NCBI GenBank assembly: GCA_956465555.1
Contig: OY101128.1
Location: 372,001-436,000, forward strand
DNA length: 64,000 nt
From: Nitzschia sp. pyKryTriq1
Taxonomy: Eukaryota; Bacillariophyta; Bacillariophyceae; Bacillariales; Bacillariaceae
Direction of reading: 5' to 3'
Of the stretch, positions 1 through 11,123 are shown piece by piece. Position 1 is the first letter of the stretch; each line of letters opens with the position of its first letter. The position numbers were made by a program, and so were the translations under genes. The notes under the pieces were generated by a model. That model searched no databases. It saw only the letters and a program-made list of their open reading frames with translations, and was not told the origin of the DNA.

Positions 1-193
1 TACCTTGCTCGGCGGCGACTCGGGTGAAGCAGTCCACGATACCGGTGTATCGCTTGACCTCTCCAGAAATGATCTTGGGGTTGGCATCTTGGGTCTGGAT
101 AAGAAGCTTCACACGCTCGATGGGAGCAGTGGCGGTCTTGGCGACAGCGCCGGAAACACCGCCGGCCATAAAGTTGATGAGGAAATCAGTCAT
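1..193 (-). CDS. ADP/ATP carrier (mitochondrial adenine nucleotide translocase), N-terminal part
   Basis: Reading the minus strand from the ATG at 193-191 gives 64 residues with no stop, running off the left edge. The peptide starts [20 protein letters not shown] and carries the mitochondrial-carrier signature P-x-[DE]-x-x-[KR] as PIERVK, followed by LLIQTQD and a [10 protein letters not shown] segment. This order is diagnostic of the first transmembrane repeat of the ADP/ATP carrier (SLC25A4-6, AAC). That protein exchanges cytosolic ADP for matrix ATP across the inner mitochondrial membrane. The start is chosen because AAC proteins of algae commonly begin a few residues before the FMAGG motif. 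Only about a fifth of a normal ~300-residue carrier is inside the window. It is transcribed away from the gene at 1524, sharing a ~1.3 kb divergent upstream region. Confidence 0.93.
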   Translation of the reverse strand, partial: MTDFLINFMAGGVSGAVAKTATAPIERVKLLIQTQDANPKIISGEVKRYTGIVDCFTRVAAEQG

Positions 194-1523
194 GGTGGAA
201 TGTGATGGATGATACTACAAAGCAACTCTGGTGTTGGGAAATACATGCGAGAAAGAGACAAACGAAGGTGAGTATGATTGCCTGCTCAGTACAGACAGTC
301 CAACAATTCCATTCGTTTTCCAAAAAGTGGTCGAAAAAATGACCACTGATGACGTAAAACCCAACGCGACCAATCGGCGCCCGCCATCGTCTACGCACGC
401 AGCCTTCGTACTGTTTCTACGGCTTGACGAAAGACGTGCTACCATGCTGTTGTTCCGACAACGACGGTCGACAGAGACTGCTCTAGCGCTGCACTCATCG
501 GAGCCAGAAAGGCAGCTCGATAATCCATGCATCAAGAGTCTCCCTCGGCCGTCGGGACAAAAAAGACGTTAGGGAGAATCTCGCTTGTGAAGCGAAAGGC
601 GAAAGAGTTTCTTCGCCTTGCTCTCGCAACAAGGAGAAGGAACCAATCTCGACCGTCGTCGTCAAAGCTTGAGAGTCTTTCTTGTCATTGTCTCTTCACA
701 TGGAGGTTGGGGTTGATGGCGGTAGGCAGATTGGGACGAGATACAGGGAAGGAAGAGGGTAAACCTACCTTTCGTGGCGATAAATGACCAAAGGAGGAAC
801 AAAGATGATTCTCGTTTGTGGTTGTCGATGACGAACAAAATACCAACCACCCATCCGCACGCCGGAAAATCGAACGCATTTTTTCCAAATCCGTGCAGCG
901 ATACCGGTAGTCGGTACCGTACCGTACTTCTAGTGGGTCGGAAGGTACGTGGTCGTTCGGTAGAAATGACACGTAGGAGTTACGTTGAACGTGCTTATCG
1001 TCATCTGCGACACGGATTTGGCGGAAGGACGACAAACCTTCGCCAATAAGCGTTCGGGCGAAGGGAAGGTCGCGCGTGCATGTGGTATGACGTCCTTCGA
1101 AAGCAAGCAACTGCAACCGTTATCCTTGCTGCAACTTCCGCCTTGCTTCCGTTGACAGCACGGGAACCAATGTTTGATAGAAGAAACCGACCGTCATTCG
1201 TCGGCGAACGATGACGTGGAGGCCAAACCAAACAACGCAAGCAAAGCACCTCATACTCTCGCGTCGTACGGTCGTTACTGTACAAGGTACGTCTCCGCGT
1301 GTGTAATTCTACAGTACCAGTACCGGTAGATGTTGTCGCTATGCATCGTCATCGTTTGTATTTGATGGGTACGAGCAACGCAGACACAACGCACGACACC
1401 GCACAATGAGAAAGCCACAAGGCCCAAAACACATCATCCGAATCTCATCATCCCTTCTGCACCTTCTTTTCATTTCATCGGCCAACGCAAAATTCGCATA
1501 ATAACAGCACACGAAACATCACA
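194..1523. other. Divergent intergenic region
   Basis: This stretch lies between the ADP/ATP carrier start (minus) and the START-like gene (plus). No convincing gene is seen: open frames on both strands lack domain character and overlap each other. It contains a cluster of GTAC words around 900-931 (GGTACCGTACCGTAC) and another at 1310-1330. Both promoters probably lie here, but no core element can be assigned with confidence. Confidence 0.6.
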
Positions 1524-3023
1524 ATGGAAATAACAAATATGATGATGGAAGCTACTGTGAACAGTAATATTCCGAGTATTACACCACGCTGCATAAGAAC
1601 CACAGAACTGCAACGAGAACTGCCTCGACGGAAACGAAGACGAGCTTCGGTAGTTTCGACATCCGTGTTGTTCCTTTTATCACTGGCGTTGTGTTCCACA
1701 TGCAGGCACCAGCAGGGCGTGGATGCCTTTGGAATTCGGAAATGGGTCTCTCGTCGAGTATCGTTTGCATCTTCATCTGGCGGTGCTCGAAAGACACAAG
1801 ACGAGTCGTCAGGGCGCTTTCTCGCGGATAAGAGCAAAAATGGTGAGACGGCGGCCTCATCAGCATCGTCTTGGTCTAAACCGGCCAACGGCGGATCTTC
1901 GTCCCCACTGCAGGTTCGAAAAAGAGTCCGGGCAGTACTGGAAAAGGCCCGAACACGAACGGGTGTGGATAATAATTCCTCCGTCAATGGAAGCAGCAAC
2001 AGCAGTCGGAACAACTTCAAGCCATCCAATGTTGTTGCAGAAGCAGCATCGATTGGTGGACTGGATGATGATTACATTATTGAACTAAAAGCAGAGACAG
2101 ATCCGATAACGAACGGTGCGGATAACAAGAACGGGGCTTCGGTCTCTCGTGTCTTTCCAGACGAAATGTTGGTGGTACAGCGAGCGAATGGGACCGGGAC
2201 AGCTGAGGCTCGCAAACCCAAGGATTTTGATGTCATCCGGGGCGATGTTCCGGCGGCCACACAGTTTTGTGAACCCCTACCGTTTGAGCTACCAAAACTT
2301 TCCCAAACACAGGTTCAGGCACTACATGCTGGAGAGCGTGTGCAAGAACAATCCCGGATGGGAAGAGAAGGATCGGGATACGTGGTTGTGGATGTCAAGG
2401 TTCCGCCCTATGTGGTGTGGGAGTGTTTGTTGGACTTTGAAGACTATCCCTCAATGATCTCGACCGTCAAAGAAATGCAACTCTATACCAGCGAAAAGCT
2501 CAATACTGGATACGTAAACGAAAAGCCTTTGTTACCTGGCACTGGTCGGGAAATGCGGCACTATGGCACGCCCAGTGTTACTCGGGCCTCGTTTGTCTTG
2601 TCCAAGTTCCGATTAAACATTGCCGCCGTTCACAAGTACTCACCCCACCCAGATGGTGATTACATGATTTTTACCCTTGACAAATCCTGCACCAACATGG
2701 TATTAAAGGGAGCCAAAGGAATCTGGCATACTGTAGAGAACCCTGACGGACGCGAAGTAAGTTACACCCAGAGCAAAACACACAAGATGGACCCTTTCCA
2801 TATGTTTCGACCTATTTTCACTCATTTTCCATCTTTCACCTCCATATCTAATCTTTTCTAGGGATACACACGAGTATACTTGTTATGCGAAGTCAAAATC
2901 TCAAGAGCTTTGCCGAACTTTATTGTCGACTACACAGCGGATCGAGCCATGCCTCGCGCGACGAGTTGGCTGAAGCCGTATGTGGAGAGTGCCGCGGAAA
3001 CGTGGCTGAATGATTATCAATAG
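1524..3023 (+). CDS. Plastid-targeted START/polyketide-cyclase-like (SRPBCC) protein, 2 exons
   Basis: Exons 1524-2756 and 2862-3023 join in phase 0 across a 105-bp intron (GTAAGT...TTCTAG), giving 464 residues. The N-terminus has an Arg/Lys cluster (35-40), a hydrophobic core VLFLLSLALC (48-57) and the cleavage site VDA|FGIRKW (68/69). In diatoms a signal peptide followed by Ala|Phe and a basic transit peptide marks import into the four-membrane plastid. Residues ~275-460 (VVDVKVPPYVVWECLLDFEDY to the end) look like a START/Coq10/polyketide-cyclase helix-grip fold, which binds lipids or pigments. Exon 2 supplies the long C-terminal helix (DRAMPRATSWLKPYVES) that such domains need, which supports the intron call. 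Between the transit region and the domain lies a Ser/Asn-rich linker. The ligand is unknown, and the plastid location is inferred from the motif alone. Confidence 0.85.
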
Positions 3024-3749
3024 AGAATTATTCCAATGTGCAATCATTCTTCTATAAAAGGGCGTGTAACCACCAGGTCTACAACGCCCAAGCTACACAC
3101 AACTGGATATCCACGGATCCAGCTGCACAGGCCTACTCTCACTACAGTCAGTCAGTCAGTACCAGTACTCCTACTATTTTAGAGAATGATACAACAAGTC
3201 TACCCTGCCAGCCACCCTCTTTTGTATCGATCGCATTCCTTTTAACTAATACACAAGTGTCCAGTGGTGATGATTCATCTACTACAGTCTCGAATGATGG
3301 AGAATGATGCCGTGGTGATGTGTTGAGATGACTAAGTTCTCCGCAAGAATACGTACGGGGGACGGACGTCGTCGAAAGACCGAACGCTTGATGACCGCGA
3401 ATGAATGAACCATTCGACTCGAAATCTCGAGCGCGCCAGCCGGACGGCGTGGATCTAAAACCATCTCGTTTCTCGTTCCACAACGTCTCTTTTTCAGAAA
3501 CCGAAACAAGTCCGAAGGCCCAAAACCGGTAGGATCTGTAGTTTGTTGTCATCATTTACATGTTGATCATTTTTGGAAAATGTTTCACGCTGGTATGGTC
3601 TCGGTTTCTGTTCTGGCGTTCCGGATCGTCGTTGAGCAAACGGGCCACGAAAGTGGATCAATGCCGTCACATTTTTTCGTTCTCGGACTGTCAAACACGG
3701 CAACAACAACAACATTCACGCAAGCAAGAGCAACTCTACACCTTCGATC
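3024..3749. other. Intergenic region
   Basis: No gene is supported here. A TATA-like CTATAAAAG lies at about 3051, too far from the next start codon to be a certain core promoter. A short run of CAGT repeats lies near 3146-3160. Open frames on both strands look compositionally random. Confidence 0.5.
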
Positions 3750-5306
3750 ATGGCAGCCACGATGCGACGACTCTCCGATGACGATGTCCGTGCTATCTTT
3801 GAAAGTCTCCACGGTAGTCACTCTCCGCCGCCTCATTTGAGTTTTCAAATCGTCCCAGTAGGGTCGGACGGGCTCAAACTATCGCCACCGTCGTTCGAAT
3901 TCGAAGGTGAGAACTTCCTTTGAATGTCTCTTTGATTGACGTCTAAGTATTTTCTCACATGCGCGGCACCTGTTCGTATGACTTTCCTCTCAGATGGTCT
4001 CTACGTATTGCTCCAACCTGAGAAGAAGCGAAAGTCTCATGGATCAGCAGCCGAAGCCTTGCAAGCGAATCGAAAGGACAAGGGAACCAAGACACCCGAT
4101 CATTTGAAGGATCTTGTGATGAAAGACTTGCCACCTGCCACTTGTCCTTGGAGTCTGTCTGGTCCTCAGTTCCCCCAACCGACCGCGATCCAGCAGCGAT
4201 ATTGCTACCCGAAGGGCAACGCCGAATACGCTGGACGAAAAGGCGGTGCCTTGTGGACCATGTACGGGCGGGATGGAAAGGAAGATTTTCAATTTAGACT
4301 CTTACACGTGTACTTTTCGGCCAAGCGAGCGACCAACAAAGGGGTGGCTCTTTCTGAGGAAGATCGCATCAAGCAACAACTCCAAAACGAGGCCGCGAAT
4401 GCGGCTTCAGCAGCGTCGTCGAGCACTCCAAATAGGAAGGGTAAACGCGTTTCTCGTGCTGCTCGATCCCCGTGGCAGGAGCGTCCATCTAATCAAGCTA
4501 CTGCTGCGAAACGCAAGTTTTCTTCACCGGGATCGACCCCCGAGCATGAAGCAAAACGTCCCCGCCGCCGACCAGCTTCTCCTGTGCTTCCTTTTGTCAA
4601 CGGGGTGTCACTGCTTCCTCCGCCTTCGCCATTTCAATCCAGCCGAGATGTCTTGAACGGAGATGGCTCGATCTTTGTCTCTCCAAATACGGCAGCTTCT
4701 TCCGATCACGGTGGCCCCGGCGCGAATCCTTTTGACCATCCAATGTTCGACCATCCCCCCTTTCACCCCGTTCCTTCCTTTGACATTGATGAGAACGCTA
4801 GACCAGATCTCTCGGCCCCGAAGACTCAGTGCCCCTTTCGAGGCACGGGTGCGCGCACTTCTTTGGAGCAGTTTCGTCGTGGCCGAGCATTGATTGAACA
4901 TGGCGATAGTTTTGTGTTCAACGAAGCCGATGCAACTGAGATTGGAGGCAATGCTACTAGCTTGGACTCATGGAATACCCACTTGCTTTACTTGTCTGAC
5001 CGGCCAAGCTTTGCTGATCCCCTTGACACCAAGAAGAACGCCATGTCGCTCCGTCGCAGTGATGGTACTCTCAAGTCTTCTGCAGAATGCTTGAAGGAAC
5101 GTCTTGGCCACGTCCATGAACGCATTCGAGAAGGAATTCTTGCGCACCCTGCTTCCGAACAAGGCCCTTTGTTGAGCATCATATCTACCTGGGCCCGAAG
5201 TGTCGCCGCATCTCCTTTGGTTCCCACCATCCAACAGCAAATCGAAAAGGCCAAGCCCGTCAAGGAAGAGCCCCGAAGTCCTCAGTATGAGACTACCGCC
5301 GTTTAG
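3750..5306 (+). CDS. Uncharacterised nuclear-type protein, 2 exons
   Basis: Exon 1 runs 3750-3906 (start MAATMRRLSDDDVRAIF), then an 87-bp intron (GTGAGA...TCTCAG), then exon 2 3994-5306. The phase-1 junction gives FEFE-DGLYVLLQPEKKRK and a 489-residue protein. I do not recognise the family. The first ~140 residues look folded, with a conserved-looking block (FPQPTAIQQRYCYPKGN, then GGALWTMYGRDGKEDFQFRL). Then come Ala/Ser-rich and basic stretches (KGKRVSRAAR, KRPRRRP) resembling nuclear localisation signals, then Pro-rich sequence, and a C-terminal segment with predicted helices (ECLKERLGHVHERIREG). The basic clusters suggest a nuclear role, as inference only. It converges on the proteasome gene, with 357 bp between stops. 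Confidence 0.75.
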
Positions 5307-5663
5307 AGGAGGCTTGCGATTGATTCGCATTCGATCATCCAAGGCTTGATTGCCTTTCAAAATCACGGCAATATAGTATCTTTATCTATTACACAGATTA
5401 TCTCTCTCTAGTCCAGAGTACAGTGGAACTCCTGAGGAGTGGCGGTACCCTACAGTGTACGAGTAGACTAAAAAACGGTTCTCGTTTCATTCAACTGGAG
5501 AAGATTTGATAACATCTTTTCCAGCAGGTTAGCGCAATGTAGCCGGTATGGAACTATCCCATCTATAATATCTCTACTACAGAGTCTTCGGCACACATAT
5601 AAAAGGCAACTCTAGCTCGAAGTACAACTCTCTGTAACAAGCTAGACTAATACAGCACCAGAT
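5307..5663. other. Convergent intergenic spacer
   Basis: This is a 357-bp spacer between two convergent stops. It should hold both 3' UTRs. Nothing else is recognisable apart from a TATA-like ATATAAAAG at ~5599. Confidence 0.5.
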
Positions 5664-6281
5664 TTAATCCATTCGTCCCTTGAGCTCTCGAGTAATGACC
5701 GCATCCTTGGTAATGATGTGCACTATACCACCCCATCCCGACAGGGCATCCCGATCCACACTACTCAAAAGCGCCTGCGCCAAGGTTTCAAAGAGCTGGT
5801 CCGGTTCCAGATCTGGCTTGTACAGGGTTTCACACATTCCGTACATGTTGCCCGTACAAGTACCTGTGACCACAAAATCGTTGGTATGCACCGGAGCACC
5901 AATCAAGTCCATGCTGCTCAGAAAGGGCTTTCCCGTCTCTTCGTCCAATCCAGCAACGATCGGCTCGCAAAAGTACGGTCCAAACCGCTTTTCGTACAGC
6001 AATTGACTGAGCATGTGACTCAAGACTTGAGGACTCATTTCCCGCTCTTCCTTGAGACGATACATGTTCATTCGGAACTCCAGGAGTTGGTGCAAGGTTT
6101 GCACGTCCGTGGCGAGGCCACCCAGTCCCACGTACAGCTTGGAGTGCAGGGGAAAGACCTTGGTAAAGTCCGTGGCGACAGTATGGAGTTGCGCGCCGAG
6201 ACGTCGATCGGCGGCAATCCCGACGCAATCCTTGCCGGCCATGGCGATAATGGCGGCTCCATTGTATTCAAGAATCGACAT
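5664..6281 (-). CDS. PSMB3: 20S proteasome subunit beta type-3
   Basis: An intron-free 205-residue protein, the same length as animal PSMB3. It begins [17 protein letters not shown] and contains [64 protein letters not shown], and ends LKGRMD. These blocks align along the whole of beta-3 (PUP3 in yeast). Beta-3 is one of the non-catalytic subunits of the beta ring: it has no propeptide and no active-site threonine, as seen here. The frame is open 18 codons upstream of the chosen ATG, but family alignment places the start at MSIL. It acts in ubiquitin-dependent proteolysis in cytosol and nucleus. It is divergent from the SET gene at 6914. Confidence 0.96.
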   Translation of the reverse strand: MSILEYNGAAIIAMAGKDCVGIAADRRLGAQLHTVATDFTKVFPLHSKLYVGLGGLATDVQTLHQLLEFRMNMYRLKEEREMSPQVLSHMLSQLLYEKRFGPYFCEPIVAGLDEETGKPFLSSMDLIGAPVHTNDFVVTGTCTGNMYGMCETLYKPDLEPDQLFETLAQALLSSVDRDALSGWGGIVHIITKDAVITRELKGRMD

Positions 6282-6913
6282 ATTGACTGTGTGTACCTGG
6301 TACTTTTCTAGTAGGTTGGGAAGTATGCAATGCAAGATGTCCTGGGTGGAAATGAGCAGCAGCTGCAGAGAGAGATGAGGAGGTCAAAATGACACCATGG
6401 TCGATCCTCTCGAGCTTTGTATTACGATGCGATCCATCGTCGGCCGCACTGTGGCGCGCAAGGAAGCCTCGCGATGGCGACCGATCGAGGGATGCCAAGA
6501 GAAGCTCAACGATTTGAGATCAGTTGAGTGGATCGACTAAATCAGTGGGTCAGTCCGTCGCCTGAGCTTGGCCTGAGTAAAGGCTTGACAAGTATTTTTT
6601 TCAAGCATACTAGTCGAAGGGGTCGTCTGGGTGGCCGTTGGCTAAGAATATCGCAAAAATGAGATGAAATACAACATTCCTCATCACACACGCGTGCGAA
6701 GTCTCATGCAACAGACGACAAACGACCAAGACTACTGTACGTACTGGTACTGGTACGACAACGATCACCTCAAACGAAAAGCAACTAACGACCGCTTCCC
6801 ACAGTTCCTACTGTACCGGTACAAGCAAAAGTACTTGTAGTCTACCGGTAGCTAGAGTCGGCACAATTCTTGATCTCCAAGACTCTGCTCCAGGAACAAG
6901 ATACAGAAACACC
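6282..6913. promoter_or_regulatory. Divergent promoter region of PSMB3 and the SET gene
   Basis: A 632-bp region between two divergent start codons. It contains GTACTGGTACTGGTACGAC near 6740 and TACCGGTACAAG plus CTACCGGTAG near 6815-6850, part of the GTAC palindrome family seen across the window. No gene is visible. Confidence 0.45.
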
Positions 6914-8932
6914 ATGCCTCCCATGCAATCCCCCAAAAAGAGATCTGCTGTGAAGAAGCGGCAGGCCCCATCGGAAGAAACCGAGGGCTTTGCCAAACAA
7001 GGTAACAAGACCGTGACATCCGAAAGAAACGATCTCGTTCAATTCATCTCTAGCAACAAGGCGAGCGTCTATGTTTGGGGATGCTTGCCCTTTGTGCTGT
7101 TCTTGCTTTGGACTTCCACGACCACCATGAGCTCCGTATTTCGCGCCAGGCAGCACCAACAAGACATCGGCAACAACGAGAACGGGCCGCAACTTGAAAA
7201 TCTACTGAGCAAGGTCATCGAAGTTGGCCGCAAGAGTCTCTTCTACGACAAAGACCTCTCCTTTGAGATAATGGATCGGACTATCAAAGCCAAGAAACCC
7301 ATTGCCAAAGGGTCTCTGATTATGGATATTGCTCGAGAGGCTCAGATTTGGCACACGGATGCCTTGTTGGATCCCTTTATTCGTGATCATCTCTTCTCGG
7401 CCCAGCACTCTGCATCGGGCGACTTGGTAGACCATCGAGCGTATTTGGCGGTCTACCTTTCCATGCATTCCAAGAAATCCACCGTCAATAGAAAGTATTC
7501 CTCCTACTTGGATTATCTACCCACGGAAACTGACTACGCAACTCATCCGGTACTGCAAACACCCGAGTATTTGGCTCAGACGTTTGGAAAGCATTCCATG
7601 ACCTACAATATGATTCGGCAGCGACAAACCGAATGGGAGTCAGAGTATCAAGCCTTTGTCCAAAAGTCTTCGGAGTTTGCCTTGATGATTCCTCGCGTTC
7701 AAGACTATTTGGTGGCCAGAATCCATGTAGCCTCTCGATCCTTCACGACCGGGTCCACTCCCAAAGAGTCAGATCTGGGTGGCACCACATCGTCGACTGA
7801 TTTGGACCTTTACTTGAAAGCATTAGGATACGATTATGCCAAGGATGGGTTCGTGGTCATGGTCCCCATCCTGGACGCTCTGGATCATCATCATCAGGAC
7901 TACAATCTTGACTATCGGTACAATCCGGATTCACGTTCATATTCGTTGGTTGCTGCTCGAGATATTCCACAAGGGGAAGAGCTTCTTATCAACTATGGAT
8001 CCAAAGTCGATCAATGGCTCTACGCCAACTACGGATTTGTCAATACCGATGGATCGGGACGCTCCGGAGCCTCCTTGGCGGCTTTCCATACGATCCACAA
8101 TGCAGTGGCCGAGACCGAGTCGCAAAACAAGGAAGAGCAAAGAAAGCAGATGCTACCCTACTTTCTCTATGACGATGGTTATGAGCATTGTGTTAGTGAG
8201 GGAACAAAATACGAAAAACTTTTGGATTTCAAGAGGACCAAAATGAGCTTTCTTGAGATGTTTGTTAACCAGCACGACAAATGGATGGTATCACTCCCAC
8301 CTCGAACAAATCAAACGAGTGGTGCAGTTGGTGACAGTGCTGGCAGCACTGCATCAACGATGATTCCATCGTACGCACCGAGCGCGATGCAAGCACTCGT
8401 TGACGAGGACGGAATGATGGGAATTTTATCCACGTGTCGTTTACTGGCTTTGATCCCACAAGATTACAATGGGAGGGCGAAAGATATCATGGGAGGACTG
8501 CTGAACCGCCATCGTTATTCAGGAGAGAAGAAGGCCAAATTTCGAATGATTCCGGGAGCTTCCTCTTTGGAATATCGAGCTCGGGCGTGGTTGAAACGAC
8601 TGGCCATGGCAAAGATGGAACAGTACAAAAGCTGTCCGACGACATCCTCGTCATCGGCAGAAGAAGCCAAAGTACTAGCAACTATGTTGGAAGAAGACCA
8701 GGTACCAACCCAGTCTGCTTCTCCAGGACGACCTGCTAATCATCAGAAAATCGAGTCCCATTTACGATTAGGCGAGCTCCAGACGTTGGAGCTCCTGATC
8801 CAGTACGCGGATGAATATCTCTCTGTCGCCCAACGAGAGGACCGTCAAGGAGAGTTTCATCATATTCGAAATGATCCTTGTCCGGTATCCCACTGGGAGA
8901 ATCTCTTGCTAAACAAGACAGTAGCGCGCTAG
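6914..8932 (+). CDS. SET-domain lysine methyltransferase-like protein with N-terminal membrane anchor
   Basis: A single-exon 672-residue protein with start context ACACCATGCC. Residues ~52-70 (VYVWGCLPFVLFLLW) form one hydrophobic segment after a basic N-terminus, predicting a type II signal anchor. A SET domain follows. Its N-terminal part is near 115-150 (IKAKKPIAKGSLIMDI). The core is VPILDALDHHHQDY (~317-330), then AARDIPQGEELLINYGS with the INYG motif at ~358-361 and WLYANYGFV. This split arrangement resembles the SETD3/SETD6/Rubisco-LSMT class, which methylates non-histone proteins using S-adenosylmethionine. The C-terminal ~250 residues could be the substrate-binding helical domain of that class. 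The substrate is unknown. A membrane anchor is unusual for the class, so the compartment (ER, Golgi or plastid envelope) is open. Confidence 0.86.
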   Translation: MPPMQSPKKRSAVKKRQAPSEETEGFAKQGNKTVTSERNDLVQFISSNKASVYVWGCLPFVLFLLWTSTTTMSSVFRARQHQQDIGNNENGPQLENLLSKVIEVGRKSLFYDKDLSFEIMDRTIKAKKPIAKGSLIMDIAREAQIWHTDALLDPFIRDHLFSAQHSASGDLVDHRAYLAVYLSMHSKKSTVNRKYSSYLDYLPTETDYATHPVLQTPEYLAQTFGKHSMTYNMIRQRQTEWESEYQAFVQKSSEFALMIPRVQDYLVARIHVASRSFTTGSTPKESDLGGTTSSTDLDLYLKALGYDYAKDGFVVMVPILDALDHHHQDYNLDYRYNPDSRSYSLVAARDIPQGEELLINYGSKVDQWLYANYGFVNTDGSGRSGASLAAFHTIHNAVAETESQNKEEQRKQMLPYFLYDDGYEHCVSEGTKYEKLLDFKRTKMSFLEMFVNQHDKWMVSLPPRTNQTSGAVGDSAGSTASTMIPSYAPSAMQALVDEDGMMGILSTCRLLALIPQDYNGRAKDIMGGLLNRHRYSGEKKAKFRMIPGASSLEYRARAWLKRLAMAKMEQYKSCPTTSSSSAEEAKVLATMLEEDQVPTQSASPGRPANHQKIESHLRLGELQTLELLIQYADEYLSVAQREDRQGEFHHIRNDPCPVSHWENLLLNKTVAR

Positions 8933-9945
8933 CTTGATGTTTCTCAGATGTCTCTAGTAGGACATCTCGCGAACGAGTCGATGATGTCGCGATCGTATTA
9001 CAGTCGCACCGGCACTTGTTTTCAAATAATATAACTATTTTTCGCAGACAACAACTAATAATAGAGTACTGGTACACGGACAAGACACTCTCCCTTGAAT
9101 GGTTCGCAGTTCGCAAGGGATAATGGGCCCCTGCCTTCCAGAGAATTCGAGCTCACTTTTTCGGGACAACCACAGTCGCGTCGACTACCGGTACTTTGGT
9201 ACCGGTACCGTACGGTACCTACTGTACAGGTATGGCGTACTCGTACGCGGTGCGCCACCACGGCACCGGTACGCACCTACTTGTACCGGTACTATCCACG
9301 CATGCGCATACCGCTTTGGTACTCATACAGTACTTGTACTCGCCTTGTTCTCTCGTCGAACGTCTCTTTATTATTTGCGAGACGAGGGCGAGGGGCAATA
9401 ATAAAGTTCTCATTTTTTTCGCGGAGGAAAAACAAAGCGAAGATCTCTGTTGGGTTAGCGGTTCTCGCGTGTTCTAAATGCGAAGAAGAAGAGAAGTGGG
9501 CCGGCATTTTATGCGCTCTCTATTAAAATTAGCAGAGGTAGGCAAGTATCTAGTGTTGAATCTAGAACATTGATGTCAGGACGGAGCTATAGATTGATCG
9601 TGAAGTTGATCTTGAAATCAAGATTGCGATCTTGAAAGAGAGAACAGATAGAATAGAGTAATCAATCTATTTAGCTCACAATTCAAAAGGAGATATACAG
9701 ACGTGTAATATCTTGGGGTTGACGACGAAGCTGATGAAGATGAAGATAACAATTATTCGTTGTCATCGGCCAGAGCACCAACGATCTTCTTCTTGCTTCA
9801 ACGACGACTATGACGTCGTCACAATTTTGTGAAGTGGTGCTACTAGGCCCACTGAGGAATACTTTTCCACAAGTGGAGAACGCTGAAGTGCGAAAAACTT
9901 AGCTGTAGAAAGCCAGTAGGAATCCTACGTAGAAATCTTGCTACC
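8933..9945. other. Intergenic region rich in GTAC palindromes
   Basis: A 1-kb non-coding stretch. 9180-9320 is exceptionally dense in GTAC words (for example GGTACCGGTACCGTACGGTA at ~9199). At ~9608-9650 there is a small self-complementary patch, ATCTTGAAATCAAGAT. No gene is supported. Confidence 0.6.
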
Positions 9946-10437
9946 ATGACCACTCTAGAGACGACTATTCCAACGTACCCGAATGCGGAGTATGGTACCG
10001 GCGGAAAGGTGTACTCGTACGATCTCAAGATGGAGATAGGAGTCGAAGAAGGGATGTCAACCGTCCCCGTACCGGTGATTTTCAAGGATTTGATTAAAAC
10101 TTTAACGGATGCCGCGGGCCATTCCCTTGTTATTCTCGATACCAAGGACCATCCATACAAGGATACCGAAGTACTCACCAGCGCCCAGTACGAAGCAGCG
10201 TTTTGCGTGGAGACAACTGAAGGACGTAATCGCAAAGTAGCGATGGGATTCAAGATGAAAACGACCACCCCGATTTCGACCCTGAAATCGCGCACGATGG
10301 AATATTTGTCGGCTCGCCACATCTATCTCCGCATCCACAAAGGAGGTTTTTTGAACGGCATTAAAGCCTCTTTCGTCGCGTTCTATACCCATAGAGTAGC
10401 GAGAGCAGGGGACGATGTTGTTGTTGTGAGCTCGTAG
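9946..10437 (+). CDS. Uncharacterised protein, possibly a fragment of a repeated diatom family
   Basis: A 163-residue open frame starting MTTLETTIPTYPNAEYG in a good context (CTACCATGAC). The central part looks like genuine protein: FKDLIKTLTDAAGHSLVIL, QYEAAFCVETTEGRNRKVAM, then STLKSRTMEYLSARHIYLRI and HKGGFLNGIKASFVAFYT. From memory, the last two blocks resemble a multi-copy protein family of diatoms often found near transposable elements ('...YL...NIYLR...GF..G.N...GF'). That is a recollection, not a search result. The terminal VVVVSS looks like read-out into unrelated sequence, so the ORF may be a truncated copy. It lies in gene-poor, palindrome-rich DNA, which also fits a relic. Confidence 0.5.
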   Translation: MTTLETTIPTYPNAEYGTGGKVYSYDLKMEIGVEEGMSTVPVPVIFKDLIKTLTDAAGHSLVILDTKDHPYKDTEVLTSAQYEAAFCVETTEGRNRKVAMGFKMKTTTPISTLKSRTMEYLSARHIYLRIHKGGFLNGIKASFVAFYTHRVARAGDDVVVVSS

Positions 10438-10953
10438 TATGACATCAATACCGGCTGGGTGCGATAAGGATCTGCCGCCACCATAGCCGACCGACCGAAG
10501 CACGATAAAAGTTGCAACGTGCTCTTATCAAAGCATTTTGTTATCAGGTGGGAAGGGCATATAAGGGCTTATAAGATGTGATAAAACGAATTCCGCGATC
10601 ACCGAACTAACGCCGCCGGCCGCACAGCACGACGGCGATGATGCGCGTGCGTGTTCTATACCGGTACCTGGTACTTGTACTGTACCGGTATTTGTACCGG
10701 TATAGTACCGGTGTGGGGTTGCCCAGGAAGGCAAAGGAGGTGTGCGCCCTCTCGTTGAGATGACGACGACGACAACAACGAACGATGTTTCTACCCCGCC
10801 GCGCGCCCCTTTCCCCTCTCCATTTTCCTCCCATCATAACAGTACCAGGTACTACAGTACGGTACGAGTGCATGGTCTGTTCTCAAGAAGTAGACCTTCG
10901 ACCTTCGATCCGTCCATAATTCATTAACCTTTCTGTTGCCGCTGCACCCAGAA
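10438..10953. other. Intergenic region
   Basis: Non-coding, with a dense GTAC cluster at 10660-10720 (TACCGGTATTTGTACCGGTA) and another at 10850-10865. No gene is seen. Confidence 0.5.
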
Positions 10954-11091
10954 ATGGCAACAACAGGCCCGATGATGACGATGAATTGCTCATTGAGTAG
11001 CTCTGCTCGCGGCGACCGAAACACCGCTCCGGATGAGGGGTCGGCGGAGGTATCCTTTCCGCCCGACCGCAGCGGCAGGATCGAGCAAGAT

Positions 11092-11123
<32 letters not shown>

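Noticed and set aside
5-205. Plus-strand ORF over the left edge
   Set aside because: Antisense shadow of the ADP/ATP carrier, whose minus-strand reading gives a diagnostic carrier signature.
685-1116. 143-codon minus-strand ORF upstream of the carrier gene
   Set aside because: Crosses GTAC palindrome words, has no domain, and lies in the divergent promoter region.
3148-3555. 135-codon minus-strand ORF
   Set aside because: Composition looks random; no domain; ends in CAGT repeat DNA.
9608-9650. Short ATCTTGAAATCAAGAT palindrome as a terminator
   Set aside because: Too short, lies far from any gene end, and eukaryotic termination does not use such hairpins.
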